This document shows positions 46,776-58,165 of a stretch of 64,000 nt of DNA, in pieces (the first letter of the stretch is position 1; every line of letters begins with the position of its first letter). Origin of the DNA: Laetiporus sulphureus 93-53. Taxonomy: Eukaryota; Basidiomycota; Agaricomycetes; Polyporales; Laetiporaceae. The position numbers and the translations under genes are program-made. The stretch is from the NCBI RefSeq assembly GCF_001632365.1, contig NW_024468510.1, forward strand, positions 64,310-128,309. The letters run 5' to 3'. The notes below the pieces were generated by a model. That model made no database searches. It was not told where the DNA came from and worked only from the letters and a program-made list of their open reading frames with translations.

Positions 46776-48373
46776 ATGCATGGGTCGTCTCAGCCGCCCG
46801 CTGACCCCCCTGCGGAGGCCGAATACGAAGAGGACGATGTCATTAGCGGCGCCGCAGGAGACGAGGTGATGGAGGATGCGGAGGAACAGGAGGAGGGATA
46901 CAGTACGCCAGCCAAGATTTGATCCTTGACGAGCGTGTCTAATTTGCTATGATCGAACCTCACTACCGATGAAAATTATGCAGGCTCTTCCACCCCGACG
47001 TCCACACTAACGTGGATCAGCTGGTTCTGCTCACTGCCAGGACATGAGTACTTCTGTGAAGTGGCGGAAGACTTCATAGAAGACGACTTCAATTTGACTG
47101 GCCTCAATGCCATGGTTCCATTTTGGAAGGAGGCGATGGAAATGGTTCTTGATGTCGAACCAGGTACACGTTATGACTCCATGCACGTTGAATGCTCCCT
47201 CTTTAACAAATTATGCGACAGACGAGGATGCATCAAAAATCCCTGATGTCTCCATAGTTGAGGCATCAGCAGAACTACTCTACGGACTTGTACACCAGCG
47301 ATATATCCTCACACGCGCGGGATTGCAAGCGATGGTACGGATGCTGCGTTGCAAGTTGCCAGCGCCCCTCCTTAACATGTGATGTAACTTAGGTCGACAA
47401 GTACGAGGCAGGCATATTCGGATCATGCCCACGCGTGTACTGCAATGGAACAAGCGTCGTCCCCTGTGGACGCTCCGACCACCCTGGACTCGACACCGTG
47501 AAACTGTTTTGCCCGAACTGTAACGACATATATACCCCGCCAAGCAGCCGTTTTCAGGGCGTCGATGGTAGGTTTCTTATGAGTGATACTACATCAAGAG
47601 CTTTATCGCATTGTCCAGGCGCATTTTTCGGGACGACATTCGCGCATCTCTTTTTCCAGAGCTACCGAGAGCTCGCCCCCGCACCGTTCTGGAAACCCCC
47701 ATCCTCAACAAGTTCCTCTGGATCCCCGCACTCTTCTGCATCGGCTGGCTCTCCAGTCGAGTCACAACCTTTTGTGAACCCGAATCCTCATGGAGGGCAG
47801 AAGAAGGCCGCCGGAAGGATATATGTTCCAAAGATATACGGCTTCAAGGTAAGCGACCGCGCGATGAGCGGACCACGCATGCAATGGATGCGACTCCGGC
47901 CATGGAGTCCGGATGAGCTAGATGAGGTCGACTGGAGGGGAAGGTTCATCGACGATGACGATGACTATGCAGATGAGGAGGAAGATGATGTCGACGAGGA
48001 CAGACCGATGGAGGACTTTGATCCGGTGAGTCGGCAATTATGTACATTGGCAATATCTCATTTAGCCCTGTAGGATGCTGTGGAAGGCGAAGATGATGAC
48101 GACGAGGAAGAGGAGGAAGAGGAGGCACCGTCTCCGGATATGAGGAGCAGGAGAGTGATGGACGCTGGATCAGATCTTGCAGTCCAGTCACCCACACCGC
48201 CGCGTGGGTCTCCACAATCAACAACGAATGTGTCCGCGCAACCACTTCGGGATGTGTCAGGGCCTGGCGTCATCAACAGAGCGCTGCTGGAGCAAATTGC
48301 TGGCTCTGGCTCGAAGGTCCGGGTGGTGAAGCAGTGGAACGCGACACCGGGGGAGACGACCCAAGTTTTCTAG
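46776..48373 (+). CDS. CKB1: Casein kinase 2 regulatory subunit beta, with long acidic extensions
   Basis: The beta dimer stabilises CK2 and helps pick substrates. After an acidic N-terminus (EYEEDDVISGAAGDEVMEDA) the conserved body reads STLTWISWFCSLPGHEYFCE, VAEDFIEDDFNLTGL, DVSIVEASAELLYGLVHQRY and DKYEAGIFGSCPRVYCNG. The zinc finger is intact: CPRVYC and CPNC, with GLDTVKLFCPNCNDIY. GTTFAHLFFQSYRELAP then an inserted Ser/Pro loop and YVPKIYGFKV close the core. Beyond it there is a tail unlike animal CK2 beta: DDDDDYADEEEDDVDEDRP and a second run of Asp/Glu, then a Ser/Pro stretch ending GETTQVF. About six exons. The Asp/Glu tail is long compared with the ~215-residue metazoan protein; fungal subunits often carry such additions. 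Confidence 0.94.
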
Positions 48374-48696
48374 ACAATTGCCCTCGTAATACATCTTTGT
48401 GAACTGCATTCTTGGTGAGAATGCGGAAGCCCTCCTGTACCCGTGCAACTGTGGCCCTGTGCTGGTACCTACATTCACAGACGCGCATTAATCGCATTAG
48501 ACCATATCCTTCCCGGGACCAGGACCCGGTCTGCTCCACAGCCTTAGTTTGGCAATGGGAAGGTTACGTCATATCCTAGACTAAACTGTACAGGACCAGC
48601 AGCCACCAGATACCTGTCACGTGGCGACAATTCTATCTCACCGGTCTGTTCTGCTCACGGCGACGCTCGCTAAGCTTCCTCAAGACATCAAGAATA
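48374..48696. other. Short intergenic region before eL36
   Basis: About 320 bases containing the CK2 beta 3' UTR and the ribosomal-protein promoter. No further element recognised. Confidence 0.35.
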
Positions 48697-49196
48697 ATGG
48701 CCCGCTCCAGTGCGTATGCTGTTTGATCAGAGAGAGGGAGAATTGACGAACAAAGCTATCTACTTTGACGGTGCATTGTGCATGTAGACCTCCGCTACGG
48801 CTTGAACAAGGGCCACCCCACGACCCCCATCCCGAAGGCTGTCCGTCCCAGCCAGCGCAAGGGAATCCAGTCTGCCCGGACGAAGTTTGTCCGCTCTGTC
48901 GTGAGGGAGGTGGCGGGCTTCTCCCCATATGAGCGTCGGGTTATGGAGTTGTTGAGGAACTCTAAGGTGCGTGCGAACGACCCATACGCTGGCTCTTTCT
49001 GACCCATGCGTCAACATTAGGACAAGAAGGCGAAGAAGCTGACAAAAAAGCGGGTATGTGACCACGATCTGCGTCTGAAATGCGCATTTGTGCTGACCAG
49101 TCTGTACGCTCGAAGCTCGGTACGCTGCTGCGCTCGAAGCGCAAGCTGGAAGAGCTCGGCACGATCATCCAGGAAAGCAGGAGGGTTGGACACTAA
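48697..49196 (+). CDS. RPL36: 60S ribosomal protein eL36
   Basis: Component of the large cytosolic ribosomal subunit. The first exon is only MARS plus one base (48697-48709) and is joined by a ~75-nt intron to [20 protein letters not shown]. The middle part reads [40 protein letters not shown], then a small exon [11 protein letters not shown] and a final exon [20 protein letters not shown] ending RRVGH. Four exons give about 100 residues, the standard eL36 length. A very short first exon right after the ATG is typical of fungal ribosomal-protein genes. Confidence 0.96.
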
Positions 49197-49732
49197 AGGG
49201 GGGAGGGCACTGTTGGATGCTTTCATTCTCTTTCCTGCCCGAAAGGGCTGGGATCGGTCTCCGTCATGCTGCTACGCCATCCGTTGTAACTCTATGCGTT
49301 TATTCACTAGTCCGATGCCATATGCATGCTCTCCGAGACAGGAAACCCGATTTCGGCATTGCGAGCGCCGCTTAGTATACTGTTTGGGTGTTGCTATGGT
49401 GCTTTGTATCACGGGAGGAAGGACGATCATTGAATGGAGATGCCGAGGCGGAAGATCCTATGTGCGCCGAGGAAGGATCAAGGCGTTGGTCATGCTGATG
49501 TTGACAGTGTGCGATCCCGACGGTAAGGTCTTTGTCATGTAACGTATCGCGGCTGGGATGGGATGGGGAGCACGAGGGATGAGGCGGTCGTCGAGGAGCC
49601 GGGACCGAAGAGCGATTGGCTACCCGTGGACCGAGGATCGCATAAGGGCTGTTACGTAAAAGAGAGCCCAGGGACGTGTGCCTCCGCCCAGCCGCCCTCT
49701 TCATCAGTTCTCTCGTTTGCACATCCTGGTTG
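49197..49732. other. Intergenic region after eL36
   Basis: About 535 bases. Open frames on both strands (for example plus 49090-49542 overlapping the eL36 end) are shadows or chance. No RNA gene or repeat was seen. Confidence 0.35.
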
Positions 49733-51231
49733 ATGGCTTCCCTCGCTCTCCCTCCTCCTCCCAACCGTCATCGTGCTAGCTCGACAAATGTCCGCCCGCC
49801 CTTGACGCTAAGCTCTCTGGGTTCGCGCCGCAGGTCCAACTCTCTGCTGGTCTTACCCTCGCCCGTCGCCTCTCCCATCGACACACCGCCCCAAACTCCC
49901 CCCCTTCAAGAGGTCTTGTGCCCCCTCGTCATGTCTGAACTACCTACACAGGCTGTCGTGCAGAGCCGCTTCGTATCTGCCCTATCACGCTGCCTCCACA
50001 TCATACAAAGACACGACGACCTCTCTTCGCCGTCCTCACCACTCCTCAGTCGCACCAGTACAGACTCGACGATCTTGCCGCTTTCCGCATCGCCGACGCG
50101 GACAACCTTCGCCGATGTCTTCCCAGAGAAGCCCTCGGCACTGTCGCGTCGGCGGCTGTTGCGCGGACTACTATCAGTACGTGACGTCGGTCCTGATCGG
50201 CGCCCTACCTCACCCCTGTCCTCTCTTACAGATCCACACTCCCGTGTTGTTCGTGCTCATACTCTTTCCCTTGTCGACTGCGATAGTGGTGCTATGCATG
50301 TCGACGCTTCCCATCACCATGCAATGGCCGCGTAATCTGACAGACCTCGCTGAGATGGGTCGGGAATTGCAGGGTTACACCCAGACTGGACCTGGTGCCA
50401 TGGCGCATGTGCTAGGCGTCATCTCAATTACGGCAACGTGGAAGCACGCTTGGTCAATACCAGGCAGTGTCATCTGGGTACGTACGCATCATATCACAAG
50501 GAAAAGCTCTGTAACGACCGTTCATGCAGAATGTGCTGGCGGGCGCACTTATTTCTCCTGCATATGCTACAATACTGTTCACGATGCTCACAACCATCGG
50601 ATCCATATGCGCCACACTTCTTGCCACGCCAATAGCTCCCATTCTTTCACAGCTGTTCCCGCGTGCGCTAGAACTTACCCGATCAGCACTCGAGGGCGAT
50701 TCCAGTACGGATGATCCTTCTACCACCAAGCACAAGCAGGCCTGGGTACGCCTATCGATACTACGGCTCATTGGAGTAGTACCGTGGTCCGGCATCAACA
50801 TCGCTTGCGGTGTGTGCGGCGTTGCGATCTGGGACTGTCTTTTAGGAGCGTTCCTCGGGTCGTTACCATGGACAGCAGTAACATGTCAGATAGGTGACAT
50901 TCTGCAAACCGTCGCGTCAAATCCGTCCCCGACACAACAGAGTGTCCGCTCACTTCTTACGTCGCCGCAAATTTTGCTCAAGCTCGCGTTCCTCTCCATC
51001 CTCTCCCTCGCGCCCATACTGGGACGGAATCATCTGCGTCAGTGGATCAATTCATCAGTAGCGTCGTCACAACAACAAACAAGCTTGTCGGATGAGCGAA
51101 TTCCGCGTTGGGCCTGGATTAAAGAGTGGCAGAGCAGAATACGCATGCCGTCGCGGTCACGCGCACGAGAAGCGTTCAAGTACGAGCTGGCAACGCTCGT
51201 CCGGGAGAAGAACCAGAACCTCCCGTTGTGA
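49733..51231 (+). CDS. VTT-domain (Tvp38/TMEM41-type) membrane protein
   Basis: Member of the SNARE-associated/VTT family (DedA, Tvp38, TMEM41B, VMP1), several of which scramble phospholipids in the Golgi or ER. The first exon (start 49733, MASLALPPPPNRHR) encodes a long Ser/Pro-rich cytoplasmic region of about 150 residues. After a GTACGT intron the membrane part begins HTPVLFVLILFPLSTAIVVL. More helices follow (GALISPAYATILFTMLTTIG, IGSICATLLATPIAPILS), then the diagnostic VTT core RLSILRLIGVVPWSGINIAC and GAFLGSLPWTAVTCQIGDIL, and a final helix LLKLAFLSILSLAPIL. The tail is basic (RIRMPSRSRAREAFKYELAT). Three exons are evident. The long N-terminal extension before the first TM helix is characteristic of basidiomycete versions, as far as I recall. 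Confidence 0.85.
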
Positions 51232-52095
51232 GGGATTCTCTCGGAACAGGAGTGGGCTCCTGCGCCTCTCAGATACCACGGGATTTCAAGTCCTCCCCTC
51301 GCATCACCTATCATGACTTATTATTACGACGCTGCATGGATCTGACACGACCCAGCCCGCGCACGACAACGTGCGTGCCGGTAGGGCATCACCTTTGACG
51401 ACACGGTTGTGCCTGCTCTCCACATAGAACTCACTTACAATGCATCCGGATCCACTCATACGCTCCCGCGCCACTTCGTCTCGATATCGGCCGCCGGTCC
51501 CGACGAAAGCGGAGCTGCCCGTCATCATGACCCATGTCCTATATACGATACACCTGTGCACGCCCCGCATCTCGCATGCATACCATAGTCCCGTTCCTCG
51601 CACTGCTCTATTTATTCGTTCCCCTCCTTTCCTATTGCTCCGCATCGTATGTTCGTGGCTCAGATAGGTTACTTTGGTTTCTGTGGCGCTGCGCGGACGT
51701 GTGCGCACGCACGTTGCTCTGACTCGCAGGGGGTCTGTGGGACGGGCTGTTGTTTCACTCGGATTGCTTGTGTGGCTGTTGAACGGAGTTTGTGTAGCAT
51801 ACGGAAGTAATGCGTTGCCGGGCCATTGGTGCCAAGGCGCACAAATGACTCAAGAGGACGATCGCCGGAGCGTGCATGGAACGGGTGGCGTCGTGACGCG
51901 TTTCATTGGAGTGTATCTTTACCCCATGCGGGACGAGCTTTGTGGCCATTCCCTGTTTAAACCGACAACTCAAAGGGAGCATCTTGGCAGTTGAACGTTG
52001 AAACGTCGAAGAAGCGCTGCATAACTATTGAGCCATTAATATATCACACAAAATCCAGCGTTCGACACCCAAACAGTCTGAACCAATATGTAACA
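51232..52095. other. Convergent gene-free interval
   Basis: About 860 bases between the stops of the VTT protein and FEX1 genes. It shows no coding frame of substance; both 3' UTRs lie here. No tRNA or snRNA recognised. Confidence 0.35.
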
Positions 52096-53473
52096 CTATG
52101 AGTAGACGCAAGTGATCTCATTGCTCACATTCCCCGCCCAGTACGAAGGACCCAGAATCAGAAGCAGCACGCACTGTGATGTAACAACGCTGAGCATGAT
52201 GTAGAACCATGATTTCTTATTCTCCAACGCAGCCACCTCCGCCGCAAAAGTACTGACCGTAGTCAGGCAGCCGCAATACCCGTTGACAAGGCCGACGAGT
52301 ACGTCGCAAGCATTCGGAGACGGCGGCCCACGGGTACTCTGCAGGACCGTGAACATTGCGATTAAGGCTACGCCGAGGATGTTGGCCGCGAATGTGCCAA
52401 CAGGGAAGAGATGGAAGCGGGGATTGAGCTCGATTGACAGCAGGTAGCGTGTCAAGGTCCCAGGGAAGGAGTACAGCAACGCAGAGGTGGCTTGGTGGCG
52501 GAAGCTCATCGGCATCCGGAAGTAGGCTGGATACGTGGCAAAGTAGATGAACACTGAGAGCACCGTGAGGCTGTAGCGGATGAAGCGGTTTGGCGTGGGC
52601 AACGCTGGGAACACGGGCGAGATGATAGATGCTAAGTGTGCGCCAAACTCTACGGAGATGAGCGACAAGGCGAGTGTGAAGATCAGCTGGGTCAGACCAT
52701 CAATCACCTGCGAAGGGCGTATCAGTCTCAGTTGAATGATCTGTCTGGTAAACTCACATCTCGCAACCAGTCGCGGTGATAGTGGCCGGCGTTGATCCAT
52801 GCTTTGAAAACCTGCAGCTGCCATGTCGAGAATGTGGTAAACGATCCACAGAAACCTGCGAGGTTGTCAGATAATGATGCATACATTTATACCACGATAT
52901 GGTACCTGTTGTCAAGGCGGTGTACAATGGAGCATAACTATTTAGCTGTCGTCAGAGAGCAGACAGACAAGCCTTGCTGGCGACCTACAATCTACCGAAG
53001 GGGTCCCGTAAACCCAGACCAAACCCTATCACAAGACATCCACCCACTTGCACCCAGGCTAATGGGAAGATGCTCTTTCCATCATAATCCACCAGTGCCT
53101 CGAGACCCAATCTCGCCAGACATCCAAAGACAGAAGCGGGCATCAAGAGCGCAAGTACAGGAGGCGAATAAGGGTGGTAAATCTTGGATGGCGGTAGCCT
53201 CTCCACCAGACTGGGGGGCCGATCGATGGTTGCGAGCGATGCAGCATCGGATATGGTTTCATGGCGAGCAAGGGCAGAGCCCACCATGCTCTGCATGCGA
53301 TAGAGGTCATGACCAAACTGCCCGCTGGTACGTGAGGGCGTCTTGTGTATACCGAGGTCGTGCAGGAATGTCTCTGAGAGCGGTGACTCGGCGGTCCCTG
53401 GCGGAAAATCTGGTAGAGGCACATCCTGTTCGTGGTGCTCGTGCGATTCATTGCCGTCGTATGAGTATGACAT
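52096..53473 (-). CDS. FEX1: Fluoride export channel, two-domain Fluc/FEX
   Basis: A plasma-membrane fluoride channel that protects against cytosolic fluoride. Eukaryotic FEX proteins are internal duplications of the bacterial CrcB/Fluc unit; both halves are seen. After a ~120-residue cytoplasmic N-terminus (MSYSYDGNESHEHHEQDVPL) the first unit has VQVGGCLVIGFGLGLRDPFG and, over two introns, YAPLYTALTTGFCGSFTTFS. A linker helix leads to the second unit: GTLTRYLLSIELNPRFHLFP, GTFAANILGVALIAM and LVGLVNGYCGCLTTVSTFAA. The GxCGxxTTxST signature in each half holds the Phe-box/Thr residues of the pore. The protein ends SNEITCVYS. About four introns. It diverges from TSC10 with under 200 bp between starts. 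Confidence 0.93.
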
Positions 53474-53670
53474 GGCGAGCGTGGCCGTCAGCCCACGGTG
53501 GAGATGCAGGGGGGAGGTATCGTGCACGGACCATCAGCGTCAGAATGGCAGCGAAAGCTTAAGCAGGCGCTTACGTGATTTTACGTACGGATCAATGAGC
53601 GCTTCACGACCGTGCATCGCCATCGAGGGCGATTGTTTCATTCAGAGTTTTTTAACCCGTGAATCGAGCT

Positions 53671-54959
53671 ATGTTTTTCAGAAGCAAGTGGGATTCTCGA
53701 GGTCGAGTTGCGTTCAAGTCTTTTCACTGATGTATCTCTTCTAAACTGCTTTGTTAGCACTGCTATATCACTGGTGGCTCGTCTGGTTTGGGCCTTGCCC
53801 TGGCTATTCTATTGACTAAGAAGGGAGCTCATGTCTCCATTGTGGCCCGTAACGAGACCCGCCTCAAGAAGGCATTGGAAGACTTGGAGGTGCGTGCCAA
53901 ACACTGCAGGGAGTGCAAAGGTGCGATAACGGAACGACTGCAGGCTGTTCGTCAGACATCCGAACAGCTGCTCAAAGCCTACTCCTTCCATGTGAACAAG
54001 GAGGCTGATGCACAGGCAGCACTGGAGGCTGCGTGCGAGCCGCACGGTGGTAGTTCTCCCGACGTACTATTCCTCTGCGCGGGGAAGTCTACGCCTGGTT
54101 TCTTCGTTGAGCAAGACGAGGCGGCAATGCGTGCGGGTATGGAAGAGACATTCTGGACGCAAGCCTTCTCTGCGTTGGTGAGTGGTCTGGGGAATGTTTA
54201 TGCTGCATTCGCGTGAACTACGGAGATAGACTGGCGCGAAGAGGATGGTCCGCCGACGAGAGAGAGGGAAAATCGTCTTCGTTTCTTCCGTTTTGGGCTA
54301 CTTCTCTATTGTCGGGTATTCTACCTATTCGCCCGGCAAGTTCGCAATACGAGGTGAGCATCCGAGCCATCGAGCCCGTGGTAGTATTCACACTTGCTGT
54401 AGGTTTAGCGGAGGCCTTGCAGTCAGAACTGATGTTGTATGACATTGATGTACACATCTGTTTCCCTGGAACCATCTTCTCGCCAGGTTACGAGGAAGAA
54501 AACAGGGTGAAGCCAAAGGTCACGTTGAAAATCGAGGAAACAGATGGAGGAGAAACACCGCAGGTTGTCGCGGAAGCCCTGTTCAAAGGTATCCAATGAG
54601 CTCTGGGACTCTCTCGGACAGCAGTTCTCATTCGCGACACGACTATAGGTGTGCAGAACGGCGACTTCCATATCACATATGATCCCATTGGGCACATTTT
54701 CCGTGCATCCACCGCCGGTTCGTCGCCGCGAAATAACATGTTCACGGACATCATCTATGGCCTCATCGGATATGCATGTGCCAATTGCTTGCCCTCCGTG
54801 GACAGTTCTGACATATATGACAGATTGGGCTGCCTATTTGGCGACACTCGGTGGATTCCACCGTCCGATCGCACCGCGGAGAACACGAAGGGTATCTTCA
54901 AGCTCGCGGGTTCTATGACGACGCACGCGATGGTCTCAGCAAATGATTTCTGTCAATAA
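53671..54959 (+). CDS. TSC10: 3-ketodihydrosphingosine reductase Tsc10
   Basis: An ER short-chain reductase that makes dihydrosphingosine, the step before Lag1 in sphingolipid synthesis. The first exon is twelve codons (MFFRSKWDSRGR); a 51-nt intron (53707-53757) with a weak GTTGCG donor joins it to HCYITGGSSGLGLALAILLT, restoring the family's RG[KR]HCYITGGS start. Further motifs: VSIVARNETRLKKALEDLE, PDVLFLCAGKSTPGFFVEQD (NAG-type), GKIVFVSSVLGYFSIVGYST (Ser) and YSPGKFAIRGLAEALQSEL (YxxxK), VDVHICFPGTIFSPGYEEEN. The C-terminal part after an intron near 54600 is longer than in simple SDRs (about 100 residues) and less hydrophobic than the yeast tail. About five exons; the stop is TAA at 54957-54959. 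Confidence 0.92.
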
Positions 54960-55704
54960 CTCGAGACATCAGGCCGGCACCGGCTGCATACCATGCTTTC
55001 GCATAAATACGTAGATACCTTTGTTACATCCCATCAAGGAGACATAGCGACGTCGTGAGGCCCGTGAGAAAAGTGCATCCATTTGATTGTGGTCGACGCA
55101 CAACGTCGGGTCTCATAAACGTCCGATCCTGACTTCCCCGTGAAGTTCGGCGCTGAACCGCCCAGCAGCACGCGTATATGCCAGAGAACCTATGCCGAGG
55201 CAAGATGATAGTATATTTAGATGCAGGATGTGTAAGAACAATTGTACAAAGAGAGCTGCATGTATGTCAGAAGGAGCGAAGCGCGGGTCCCACTACCTAT
55301 TATGGACAGAAACCCAGCATTAGACCCTTCTTGTCCTTCTTGGTCCTGCCATTTAGCAATGCAACGGTGGTGAAAGAGTTGATTGCCTGGGTAAGAAAGG
55401 GACCGACATGTAAGATGAGAAAAACTTTGCAGGCGCTCTCCCACTCATATACTCAGCCATTCAGGGCAGGCAATGCAGTGTGATTTGGTAGCTGATTGGT
55501 GCTGATGGGAATCCCATTTGAGATGCCTTCGTAATGCAACCGCTTACATGACTACGCCAACATTGCACCGCATATTCTCCCTGAGTGACTCAAGAACGCG
55601 TTGTGAGAACGACGTTGCAGCCTCGAGCGCAGTCGCATAGGTTAACCTCATCCGCCGGTCGAACCCCTTAACATCGTTACGTCGCGAGTCGACCGCGAGC
55701 TACC
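54960..55704. other. Intergenic region
   Basis: About 745 bases after TSC10. It should contain the TSC10 3' UTR and the promoter of the small membrane protein at 55705. A GGGTTCGAC-like stretch near 55660 on the minus strand does not fold as a tRNA. Nothing else is supported. Confidence 0.35.
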
Positions 55705-56266
55705 ATGTCGACTCCCTCGACTGCCCTGCCAACGTTCTACTGGCTCGTATTTGGCGTCTACGAGCCTTTGCTCACATCGCTGGGATTCATGGGAGCGGTG
55801 TTCGATCCGAAGCGGGTGAGCATGATCCTCGTATCGCGAGAGCGCGCGCTGACGCGTACTGCAGACTTATGACCAGCAAGCACCATGGCCCGCAGGCGGA
55901 CCACCAGATGCGATGCCGCTGGCGACGCGCGTTACCATCCTGCAGCTAGGCCATGTTGCAGGCCTTCTTGGCCTGCTCAACTTCTTCGTTCTTTCCGCAT
56001 GCCGTAAATACCTCGCTTCTCAACCAGCGTTGCAAGAAAAGATCGTCGGCGCGCTGCTAAAGCCACTCCTGTTAGGAGACTTCCTGCACATCGGAATCAC
56101 CTTGTGGGCGTTGGGAGATAGCCGTTGGGACATAGCGAGTTGGGGTGGTGTCCTATGGATCACGATTGTAACGGGATTCAGTCTAATGATTCCGAGGATT
56201 ACCTGGCATCTGGGGATTGGGCGCTATGTAGAAAGGAGGGATGGGCGTCCTGGAAAGAGCGTTTAG
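55705..56266 (+). CDS. Small four-helix membrane protein (DUF7704-like)
   Basis: Two exons give about 165 residues. Exon 1 (MSTPSTALPTFYWLVFGVYE) ends GFMGAVFDPKR; a short intron leads to TYDQQAPWPAGGPPDAMPLA. Four hydrophobic segments follow or overlap: the N-terminal one, ILQLGHVAGLLGLLNFFVLS, LLKPLLLGDFLHIGITLWAL, and GGVLWITIVTGFSLMIPRIT. The tail is short and basic (RYVERRDGRPGKSV). The pattern (PTFYW near the start, two Asp/His-containing TM helices) resembles the fungal DUF7704 family, which has no known function. The four-TM topology is seen; the family name is from memory. Confidence 0.72.
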
Positions 56267-56660
56267 AGTGCGCTCTGCCGCATATATAAGTGCGTATTTA
56301 ATTGCGGTGTAGAGCAAACGTGTAGTGTTCGACACACTTTCTTGCATTGTATACCCTTCGAGACCGCATAATAATGGATTGGCGATGAGCTGAAGGATAT
56401 CTTCCATGCATCACTGTATACAACCTATGGCTTTATATGAGTTAAATGATTGTAAACAGGGCGACAAGGGTAAGACTGTTGGAAGACTCGTCATATTAGA
56501 TCAAGAGGACATCAACGGGCCTCCAACACCCTCTAGAAATTACAGGGCTGGTTCCCTCACACCACATTTGTAGTCATACGAGACCCCGTACGAAAACGTC
56601 GAAACGTACCGGTATTTCACGCTACACGGATTCGAGTGAAGGAGGCTCTTATCGCATTCA
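56267..56660. other. Convergent 3' region
   Basis: About 390 bases between two convergent stop codons, AT-rich in parts. No coding or structured element recognised. Confidence 0.35.
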
Positions 56661-57773
56661 CTACCGTCCACGGTGGGTCCAAGTCAGTGGAGCCGACGAT
56701 CGTTGATAAACATGTGTTCTGCGAGCGTGCCACCATTCAAGGACCCAAGATTGCACCAGCCCGAATGCAGCAGATGCAGCCCAGTATATCTCAACGCTCT
56801 ACGCAAAGAGAGTCAGCTGACGAGAATGCTAAATGGCTTAATACGCCTCACCCCTGGCAGCATCGTTGCAAAAAGAATTCGGAAAACGGAAGCCAATCTC
56901 AGGACAGATTGAACAACTTTTCTGGGCTCCACGACAGCCTCGCCTTTGGCTCGCCGTTGCTCGACCCATCGCGCAACCTGCCTTTCCCTTTGCAGTGCCG
57001 CGGCCCCGACGAACCAGCGCGCCGTCTCAACATTTGCTAAGGTGATGAGTCCAATCATGATTGGTAGAGCGGCAGTGGGGTCAGGATGAGCCAAAGAGGT
57101 TAAGGTAAAAAATGACTCCGAGTCGAGGACAGTCGGCGGTTGGCAGGCGTTGTTCAAAACCATGCTGAAGCAAACGAACATTGGCAGCTGGGTCAATGGA
57201 GGAATGATCATCGTCGGAAGAGGCGTGCAATGATGGATTTTCAGCAGTTCACCCTTGCGGCTTTTGCTCTGTGGACTAATCCATCAATGTCAACTAAATG
57301 AACACCGAGGGACACTGCAGTACCGCGACGTCCAATCTTTTCTTGACCTCAGCTAGTGCTGCATCCTTATCTCCTTGGAAGCCCTCTACTTTCATGTCTT
57401 GAAGAATTTGTTTATGTACCTCTTGCATCTCGCGCTTGAGTTGCGGTACAACGATATTCTCTGCTCTCCATTGGCGATCTTTTGCCTGTCAATCCAATTG
57501 AACACGACGAATACCATTATTGACTGTCCCACTGACCCAAACTGAGAATGGGACAGTTATGACGAGTCGAGACGCTACTGTCAAGAGTATGACGGTAGTC
57601 GAATATGGTGGGAGACTGGGAGGTATTGGAAGAGCAATAGCCAAGTCCAGAAAGCCATTTGTGAGTTCTTGCACTGCTGAATGAACTAGTGTTCGACGAG
57701 TTCGAAACAAAGGCTTCCGAGCACGGCCCACATGGGAGATTGGAGCCAACCGGGCAGACCTGAGCGACAACAT
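56661..57773 (-). CDS. COX18: COX18/OXA1-family mitochondrial membrane insertase
   Basis: Inner-membrane insertase of the YidC/Oxa1 family; Cox18 exports the C-terminal tail of cytochrome oxidase subunit 2. The start MLSLRSARLAPISHVGRARK is a mitochondrial leader. The conserved core is VTVASRLVITVPFSVW-type (TTVILLTVASRLVITVPFSV), then a matrix loop QWRAENIVVPQLKREMQEVH, the next exon MIIPPLTQLPMFVCFSMVLN, GLITLANVETARWFV, and, after a GTGAGG intron (acceptor GCGTAG), SVEIYWAASAAFGLVQSWVL. The chain ends about TWTHRGR with TAG at 56661-56663. Four to five exons, total near 330 residues. The short C-terminus without the ribosome-binding coiled coil of Oxa1 points to Cox18. Confidence 0.85.
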
Positions 57774-58165
57774 CAGGCAAAGTTCAAGGTCGCGCGCTTC
57801 ATTTGATTGGACCTCCTGCCTGCAATGAGCAAGCTCGATCGCATTGCATTGACCGCAAAAAAAGCGCAACCTCGCAATCAATCCCAGCAAATAATTCCAG
57901 AGCGGATGTTATGCTCATGAATCTAGGACTACTAACGGGATGCACTAAGGAAGAGTGATGCACAACGTCTGCGCATCCGCAAGTACTCGTACTGCACGTA
58001 CATCGCGTAACACCGGTAGGATGACTGTCCGAGGCGTAACCTCGCGATCTGTAGCGAGGAAAAGAAGTCATATAAAGCTACACGGCATATCGTAATCATA
58101 GCGAATGCGACTGCGACAAGTCTGCGGCCTGCGATTCACACCTAGCTACCTCCAACAAGGCGACC
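57774..58165. other. Spacer between COX18 and eL6 genes
   Basis: About 390 bases holding the COX18 promoter and the eL6 3' UTR (both genes are on the minus strand). Nothing else recognised. Confidence 0.35.

Noticed and set aside
55630..55700. tRNA-like GGGTTCGAC on the minus strand
   Set aside because: No acceptor stem, D arm or anticodon stem can be drawn around it.
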